53,904 nucleotides of DNA from Parendozoicomonas verongulae (GTDB lineage Bacteria > Pseudomonadota > Gammaproteobacteria > Pseudomonadales > Endozoicomonadaceae): assembly GCF_009711465.1 (NCBI RefSeq), contig NZ_SMME01000856.1, positions 1-53,904 on the forward strand, given 5' to 3'. A program made the position numbers and the translations under genes. Positions within the stretch are counted from its first letter, which is position 1; each line of letters begins with the position of its first letter. The notes under the pieces were generated by a model that saw nothing but the letters and a program-made list of their open reading frames with translations, ran no database searches and had not been told where the DNA came from. This document shows, in pieces, positions 48,251 to 53,904 of this stretch.

Positions 48251-48291
48251 TTAAAAACTCGCACAATCAAAAATAAAAAAGGGGAGTAACG

Positions 48292-48621
48292 ATGATTCCC
48301 GGAGAGTTGATAACAGAGTCAGGGGAGCTGGTTATCAATGAGGGGCGAGCGACCTGTCGGGTTGTTGTAGCGAACTCGGGAGATAGACCGGTTCAGGTGG
48401 GCTCCCATTATCACTTTTATGAAACCAATCCTGCTTTGCACTTTGATAGGGCGATAACTCGTGGCTTTCGGTTGAATATCCCTGCCGGCACGGCAGTCAG
48501 GTTCGAACCTGGTCAGGAGCGTGAAGTTGAGCTGGTGGCCTTTGCCGGAACGGGCACTATTTATGGCTTTCGTGGTGAGGTTATGGGGGTACTGGCGCCA
48601 GTGCAGGGAGATGATGTATGA
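48292..48621 (+). CDS. ureB: Urease subunit beta
   Basis: A 109-residue structural subunit. [53 protein letters not shown] and VELVAFAG are family signatures. GGGGAG lies six bases upstream of the ATG. Its stop overlaps the ureC start (ATGA), coupling the two. Confidence 0.98.
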   Translation: MIPGELITESGELVINEGRATCRVVVANSGDRPVQVGSHYHFYETNPALHFDRAITRGFRLNIPAGTAVRFEPGQEREVELVAFAGTGTIYGFRGEVMGVLAPVQGDDV

Positions 48622-50327
48622 CGGGGAAAATGATGGATCGCCGGACCTACGGAGAAATGTTTGGTCCGACGGTAGGAGACAAGGTACGACTGGGAGATAC
48701 CAGTCTCTTTATCAGCCCTGAAAAGGATTACACCGTTTATGGGGATGAGGTGAAATTCGGTGGTGGTAAGGTGATCCGTGACGGTATGGGACAAAGCCAG
48801 CTTGGAGATGCTGATGTCGCGGATACTGTGATCACCAACGCTCTGATTCTCGATCACTGGGGAGTCGTAAAAGCGGATATTGCCATCAAAGACGGGCGTA
48901 TTCAGACTATTGGTAAGGCGGGTAATCCAGATACACAAGCTGGTGTAGACATTGTTGTTGGACCAGGCACTGAGGTGATTGCCGGTGAGGGGCAAATTAT
49001 TACGGCTGGTGGCGTTGATGCCCACATTCATTTTATCTGCCCGCAGCAGGTGGAAGAGGCTTTAATGTCTGGAGTGACCACCATGCTGGGTGGTGGAACA
49101 GGGCCAGCCACGGGAACAAATGCCACCACCTGTACCCCTGGCATATGGCATATGGGGATGATGTTACAGGCGGTGGATAGTCTTCCCATGAATATCGGTT
49201 TTCTGGGGAAGGGAAATGCCAGTTTGCCCCACGCTTTAGAGGAACAGGTGTTAGCAGGAGCTATGGGGCTGAAACTCCATGAAGACTGGGGCACCACTCC
49301 GGCTTCTATCGACTGCTGCCTTTCTGTTGCTGAAAAGTATGATATTCAGGTAGCCATCCATACAGATACTCTCAATGAATCCGGCTTTGTGGAAGACACC
49401 ATTGCTGCTTTTAAGGATCGGGTCATTCATACCTATCACACGGAGGGAGCTGGTGGTGGTCATGCGCCGGATATCATTAAGGCATGTGGTTTATCAAATG
49501 TACTGCCATCATCAACAAACCCCACCCGTCCTTACACCATAAATACAGTTGATGAGCATCTGGATATGCTCATGGTATGTCACCATCTGGATCCTAGTAT
49601 TCCAGAAGATGTGGCGTTTGCAGATTCTCGTATCCGACGGGAGACTATTGCGGCTGAGGACATTCTTCATGACCTGGGTGCTTTCAGCATGATTGCTTCT
49701 GACTCCCAGGCAATGGGACGGGTAGGTGAGGTGATTAGTCGTACCTGGCAGACAGCGCACAAGATGAAGGAGCAACGGGGGGCTTTGTCAGAGGGAAAGG
49801 GCGATAACGATAATTTTCGGGCTCGCCGCTACATTGCAAAGTACACCATGAATCCGGCACTGACTCATGGTATTGCTCATGAGGTTGGCTCTGTCGAGGA
49901 GGGAAAACTCGCGGATATTGTGCTCTGGAAACCAGCCTTTTTTGGTGTCAAACCTTCCCTCGTTCTTAAGGGCGGCGCTATTGCGGCAGCACCTATGGGC
50001 GACCCTAATGCTTCGATACCCACTCCGCAGCCTGTTCATTATCGGCCGATGTTTGGTGCCATGGGAAAGGCTGTTGAAAACACATCACTGACTTTTGTTT
50101 CTCAGGCTGCTTTGGACAGCGACGTTCGTTCTCGCCTTGGATTAGGGAAAACATTAACAGCTGTTCGAGGCTGCAGAACTGTGCGCAAAAAAGACATGGT
50201 GTTGAATACTTGGCAGCCCGCCATGGATGTTGACCCGGAGACCTATGAAGTTCGTGCCAATGGTGAGCTTTTGACTTGTGAACCGGCCACTGTTGTACCA
50301 CTGGCTCAACGGTATTTTCTGTTTTAG
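48618..50327 (+). CDS. ureC: Urease subunit alpha (catalytic)
   Basis: A 569-residue catalytic subunit. All active-site residues are visible: His136 and His138 in DAHIHF, the carbamylated Lys219 in GLKLHEDWG, His in [10 protein letters not shown] and in [14 protein letters not shown], the flap motif [22 protein letters not shown], and Asp362 in [11 protein letters not shown]. The protein is therefore probably active with two Ni ions. It starts inside the ureB stop; a later Met ([12 protein letters not shown]) could also serve. Ends RYFLF as usual. Confidence 0.98.
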   Translation: MTGKMMDRRTYGEMFGPTVGDKVRLGDTSLFISPEKDYTVYGDEVKFGGGKVIRDGMGQSQLGDADVADTVITNALILDHWGVVKADIAIKDGRIQTIGKAGNPDTQAGVDIVVGPGTEVIAGEGQIITAGGVDAHIHFICPQQVEEALMSGVTTMLGGGTGPATGTNATTCTPGIWHMGMMLQAVDSLPMNIGFLGKGNASLPHALEEQVLAGAMGLKLHEDWGTTPASIDCCLSVAEKYDIQVAIHTDTLNESGFVEDTIAAFKDRVIHTYHTEGAGGGHAPDIIKACGLSNVLPSSTNPTRPYTINTVDEHLDMLMVCHHLDPSIPEDVAFADSRIRRETIAAEDILHDLGAFSMIASDSQAMGRVGEVISRTWQTAHKMKEQRGALSEGKGDNDNFRARRYIAKYTMNPALTHGIAHEVGSVEEGKLADIVLWKPAFFGVKPSLVLKGGAIAAAPMGDPNASIPTPQPVHYRPMFGAMGKAVENTSLTFVSQAALDSDVRSRLGLGKTLTAVRGCRTVRKKDMVLNTWQPAMDVDPETYEVRANGELLTCEPATVVPLAQRYFLF

Positions 50328-50344
50328 GGGGATAGACACTCAGC

Positions 50345-50812
50345 ATGTTGCAGTTAACAGAACGGCTTGAAGGTCGTTACCAAGCAGACGGCAGTGTTAG
50401 CCTGCCTTTTGATGAGCGCAAGCGTGGACGTTTAAAAACCACCACAGAGCAGGGCGTCGCTGTGGGGATTTTTATTGAACGAGGTGAGGTTATTCGGGAT
50501 GGCACCTGCTTAAGGGCTGAAACAGGTGAAGTGATTCAAATTCGGGCTGCCCACGAACAAGTAACAACAGCCCGCTGCGATGACTCCCATCTTTTTGCAA
50601 AGGCGTGTTATCACTTGGGAAACCGTCATGTGCCTCTGCAAGTGGGAGAGGGATGGTTGCGTTATCAGCATGACCATGTACTGGATGACATGCTGGTTCA
50701 GTTAGGGCTTGAAGTGACTCATGAATCCGCTCCCTTTGAGCCAGAGAGTGGGGCTTACAGTAAAGGTGGTCATAGTCATCATGCTCATGGACACCATCAC
50801 CATGAGCATTGA
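50345..50812 (+). CDS. ureE: Urease accessory protein UreE, nickel carrier
   Basis: A 155-residue nickel metallochaperone. The N-terminal peptide-binding domain contains LPFDERKRGRLKT and the metal-binding domain has CYHLGNRHVPLQV. The tail GGHSHHAHGHHHHEH is a His-rich nickel-binding extension as in Klebsiella UreE. It delivers nickel to UreG. ureF starts three bases after the stop. Confidence 0.96.
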   Translation: MLQLTERLEGRYQADGSVSLPFDERKRGRLKTTTEQGVAVGIFIERGEVIRDGTCLRAETGEVIQIRAAHEQVTTARCDDSHLFAKACYHLGNRHVPLQVGEGWLRYQHDHVLDDMLVQLGLEVTHESAPFEPESGAYSKGGHSHHAHGHHHHEH

Positions 50813-50815
50813 ATC

Positions 50816-51481
50816 ATGAAAACTGAGGAATTGCTGGCTCTATTGCATATTTCCAGTCCATCTTTGCCAATCGGTGCGTTTGCTTACTCCCAGGGATTGG
50901 AAACAGCTATTGATAAAGGTTGGTGTGCTGATGAGGCATCAACAGCTGGGTGGATAGAGCAGTCGATGAAGATGGGTTTGGGCCAGTTGGATATCCCACT
51001 GTTTAAACGCCTGTACTGCGCATGGCAAGACGGTGATAAAGATGCTGTTGAATATTGGAATGATGAACTGTTGGCTTTCCGGGAAACCAAAGAGTTGTAC
51101 GACGAGGATCGTCAGGTAGGTCAAACCTTCGCTACATGGCACCGCACATTATATGACGATGAGCGGGTGGACTGGTTAGCACGCCCGACAGCAGTGGCCA
51201 TGTATGCTCTTGCAACTCAGCGGCAGAGGATTCCAGTAAACACGGCAGCGGCTGGTTTTTTATGGAGCTGGTGTGAAAATCAGGTGATATCGGCTTCAAA
51301 GACTGTGCCTTTGGGGCAAACAGCTGCGCAGCGCATTCTTATAAGATTAATAGCCAGTATTGAGCCTGTGATTCAGAAGGGCTTTGCACTGGAAGACCAT
51401 CAAATTGGCAATAGCCTGCAACATTACGCTATGGCCAGTGCCTGGCATGAACAACAGTATTCACGATTGTTCCGATCGTAG
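50816..51481 (+). CDS. ureF: Urease accessory protein UreF
   Basis: A 221-residue helical accessory protein. LLHISSPSLPIGAFAYSQGLETAIDKGW and the later FLWSWCENQVISASKTVPLGQTAAQRIL match the family. It links UreD and UreG in the activation complex and acts on the GTPase. It lies three bases after ureE and nine before the ureG ATG. Confidence 0.95.
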   Translation: MKTEELLALLHISSPSLPIGAFAYSQGLETAIDKGWCADEASTAGWIEQSMKMGLGQLDIPLFKRLYCAWQDGDKDAVEYWNDELLAFRETKELYDEDRQVGQTFATWHRTLYDDERVDWLARPTAVAMYALATQRQRIPVNTAAAGFLWSWCENQVISASKTVPLGQTAAQRILIRLIASIEPVIQKGFALEDHQIGNSLQHYAMASAWHEQQYSRLFRS

Positions 51482-51490
51482 GTGGGAGTT

Positions 51491-52138
51491 ATGAAAAAGC
51501 AGACTTTACGGGTTGGGGTGGGTGGTCCGGTGGGTTCAGGAAAAACGGCACTTTTAACTGCTATCTGTCGTTCACTGCGGGACCTTTACAATATTGCCGT
51601 GGTTACCAACGACATTTACACACGGGAAGATGCCAAGTTCTTGATGAGGCATCAGGCTTTGGATGAAGATCGTATTGTTGGAGTGGAAACGGGAGGGTGC
51701 CCTCATACTGCCATTCGGGAAGATGCCTCTATGAATCTGGCTGCTATCGGCGACCTGTGTGAACGCCATGAGGGATTGGAGATGGTGCTGGTGGAGTCTG
51801 GTGGAGACAACCTCAGTGCAACGTTCAGTCCGGAGCTTTCCGATTTAACTATCTATGTCATTGATGTTTCTGCTGGCGATAAGATTCCTCGCAAAGGCGG
51901 GCCAGGTATTACCCGATCAGACTTGTTGATTATCAACAAAACAGATCTGGCCCCCTATGTGGGCGCATCTCTAGAGGTTATGGATCGCGATACGAGAAAA
52001 ATGCGAGGCGATCGTCCCTTCGTTTTTGCCAATATGAAAACCGGCGAAGGTCTTCGTGAAATTCTGGATTTTATTATTGAGCAGGGCATGTTGCCTGAAA
52101 GACTGACAGGTAAACAACAGCTGGGAGTCGCAGTATGA
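51491..52138 (+). CDS. ureG: Urease accessory GTPase UreG
   Basis: A 215-residue SIMIBI GTPase. P-loop GPVGSGKT is at 12-19. [33 protein letters not shown] (with the nickel-binding C-P-H), [15 protein letters not shown] and [11 protein letters not shown] follow. It hydrolyses GTP to drive nickel insertion. The frame opens at a GTG at 51482, but GGGAG before the ATG at 51491 supports that start. Its stop overlaps a tiny frame at 52135. Confidence 0.97.
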   Translation: MKKQTLRVGVGGPVGSGKTALLTAICRSLRDLYNIAVVTNDIYTREDAKFLMRHQALDEDRIVGVETGGCPHTAIREDASMNLAAIGDLCERHEGLEMVLVESGGDNLSATFSPELSDLTIYVIDVSAGDKIPRKGGPGITRSDLLIINKTDLAPYVGASLEVMDRDTRKMRGDRPFVFANMKTGEGLREILDFIIEQGMLPERLTGKQQLGVAV

Positions 52139-52209
52139 GAACTATAAATAAACTGATTGCAGGTAGCTTGGTTATGATGGCAGGTGTTACGCATGCACAG
52201 CTGGATTAA
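52135..52209 (+). pseudogene. 24-codon signal-peptide-like remnant at the end of the urease operon
   Basis: ATGAGAAC overlaps the ureG stop by four bases, as in a coupled operon. The frame reads [22 protein letters not shown] then LD and stop. It has a basic start, a hydrophobic core and an A-x-A-like cleavage site, so it is a complete signal peptide with no mature part. The usual next gene in such clusters is ureJ/hupE, a nickel or metal permease with a signal-like start, so this is probably a truncated remnant. The identity is an inference. Confidence 0.5.
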
Positions 52210-52386
52210 TACAATAAGTGCAATCGACTGAAATTTCAGATGTGAGCCAGCTCTGCTTATAGCTGTTGAGAATTACAGCCATGCTCCTTTGCTGAGGGCT
52301 GAATAGTTACTATACAACAAGCTCCTGATTTTATCGGACGATAGATCTAACAACCACAGAAGGTAACTTAGCCGAGCCTTGAGTTG

Positions 52387-53901
52387 TTATTGCACTGTAC
52401 AGGAGGAGACATGTTTTCTCATTTCTTCGAGCAATCGGTGGTTTCCTTTTGCAAGGTCAATTGGACTAGTACCGTATAGTGTTTTTTGGCTAACATTTGC
52501 CCCATTTTCAATTAATACCATGGCCGTATCAGTATGGTGGTCTTCTGCTGCAAAATGTAGTGGTGTCCGTCCGTCACGGTCTAAAGAATTAACATTCAAT
52601 CCAAGAGTGATTAAAAAACGGCACATATTCGTTTCACCATATGCAGCGGCACAATGTAAAGCGTTAATGCCACTGCGGGCAGCGGTGATATTTGCACCCC
52701 TATTAAGAAGTGCGATAACTGTTTCAATGTTGCCAGATTTTGCGGCCTCATTAACTGTAGCGTATGAACTATCATATCCTGTGCTAATTTTTGCACCTCT
52801 GTCAAGTAAAGCAATCACTGTTTCTGTATACCCACAAGCCGCCGCTATATCAATAGCTGTGAAACCATTGCCGTATTTGTTTTGGTTAATGTTTGCACCA
52901 CTTTCGATAAGTTTTATAACGATTTCTGTATAACCTTTTTGGGCTGCAATATGTAGTGCTGAGCCAATCGAGCCAGGGACCCATTTTGGGTTTCTACAAA
53001 CTTCATTGATGTCAGCACCCTATGTAATTAGCGTGTTAACAGTCTTTAAGTCACCAATTGCTGCTGCAATGTAAATAGCAGTCCGACATTCTTCGTCTTT
53101 ATCGTGTAGGTTGGCACCATTCCCATACAAGGCTGCAACCATGTCTGCTTGTTTTTTCCAAGCTGCAACTAGTAATGCTGTTTCTTGTTTTTTATTTTGT
53201 GCATTGGGAGAAACCCCGAACTTAATAAGCTGAAGAGCTGTGTCAATGTGACCATTTTCAGCAGCTAAATGTAGAAGTGTATTGCCATCGGTGTCTGTTA
53301 CATCTAACCGCATTCCTGCCTCATGGCAGGCTAATACTGTTGTTGTATCCCCATCCGATGCTGCCCGTCTAAGTCTGTTATAGTCGGTGAGGTCAATATT
53401 CTTTGGTGCCGGCGTAGCCGAACCTTCTTCTGATGACGCAGGCTTGGCGCTCCCGGTTGTTTTTTTCTTCCCGGATGGCTGGGGCATGGGAGTATCCTCA
53501 CACCCACCGGCATAGGAGTCAGGATGGTCTGCGCTGGCTGGAGGTAATCTAAATTCTCCTGGTTTAACATTGGGCCTGACATCAATGACTTCAGGTTCAT
53601 TCCTCCCCTCAACAACAATAAATGGTGCTCTTACTTCGCCTCTGTCTATCTGGCTAATATCGAAAAATGTTCTGCAGCATGGGCACGGACCTTTGTTATC
53701 CCCTACGGATTGCTTAATGCAGCTTCTATGAAATATTTGCTTACAGCAGGGAACTCGTACCAGATCATCTTCCATCGCATCCATGCAGATCGGGCACATC
53801 ATATAGGCTGTGACCCCAGTGGCGGTTCTACCTTGTGATGGTGCTGATGGTTCTAAAGATTTAGATGGCTCAGACGCAGAAAAAAACACGGGCTCCAGCA
53901 T
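52387..53901 (-). pseudogene. RING-finger/ankyrin-repeat protein interrupted by an in-frame amber codon
   Basis: Translation from the ATG at 53901 gives a polar Ser/Pro-rich N terminus and a RING-type zinc finger at 36-76 (C36, C39, C52/C53, H58, C61, C73, C76 as likely ligands). A Pro/Lys/Ser linker and ankyrin repeats from about 178 follow (TDGNTLLHLAAENGHIDTAL). After residue 293 a TAG (53022-53020) interrupts LIT-stop-GADIN in the middle of a repeat. The same frame then stays open for 210 codons with further ankyrin repeats (SALHIAAQKGYTEIV, RTPLHFAAEDHHTDTA) to the stop at 52387. The full protein would be about 504 residues, an E3-ligase-like host-directed effector. It is at the window edge, so a longer N terminus is possible. 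Either a pseudogene, a truncated short form, or amber readthrough. Confidence 0.8.
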
Positions 53902-53904
53902 TTC

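Overview
The window looks like a chromosomal segment of a marine, host-associated gammaproteobacterium, most likely close to Endozoicomonas (Oceanospirillales). This is inferred from two things: a pseudomonad-like core order (pyrG-kdsA-ftsB-truD-pcm-nlpD-rpoS-fdxA-mutS), and very large lineage-specific genes plus a RING/ankyrin gene of eukaryotic type. No database search was possible. All family calls come from motifs read in the translations.

Layout. 1-1600: 3' end of a tRNA (probably Glu), a bidirectional terminator, a BASS-family symporter and a ProQ/FinO-type RNA chaperone. 1.7-9.5 kb: one giant gene (2608 codons) for an alpha-solenoid-like protein with internal repeats and a basic linker. 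9.6-13.7 kb: a polyamine-type ABC transporter operon. 13.7-16.5 kb: an unknown 949-residue protein with two hydrophobic segments. 16.6-17.7 kb: a type IV pilin remnant and an EamA transporter. 17.9-20.3 kb: a second unknown helical protein with a Lys/Gly-rich linker. 20.6-22.6 kb: an AAA ATPase plus DUF4276/Toprim-like pair, probably anti-phage, followed by an IS-like inverted repeat. 22.7-28.4 kb: sodB, a membrane coiled-coil protein, a Lar-like zinc protein, a lipoprotein, accA and tilS. 28.4-34.8 kb: three tandem paralogues of an unrecognised exported or membrane-active protein, with a duplicated tilS tail between the first two. 35-46.2 kb: the conserved core block, lacking eno, ispD, ispF and surE at their usual places. 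46.7-52.2 kb: a urease cluster ureD-ureABCEFG with two sigma-54-like promoter motifs and a 24-codon signal-peptide-like remnant at its end. 52.4-53.9 kb: a RING-finger/ankyrin gene broken by an in-frame amber codon.

How the parts work together. The core genes cover nucleotide, lipid, LPS, division and stress functions. The polyamine transporter and urease concern nitrogen supply, and the sigma-54-like motifs suggest that urease responds to nitrogen status. The strongest candidates for undescribed biology are the tandem paralogue triplet with conserved ends and a variable centre, the giant proteins with basic linkers (nuclear-localisation-like and SUMO-consensus-like motifs in the largest), and the ATPase/Toprim pair.
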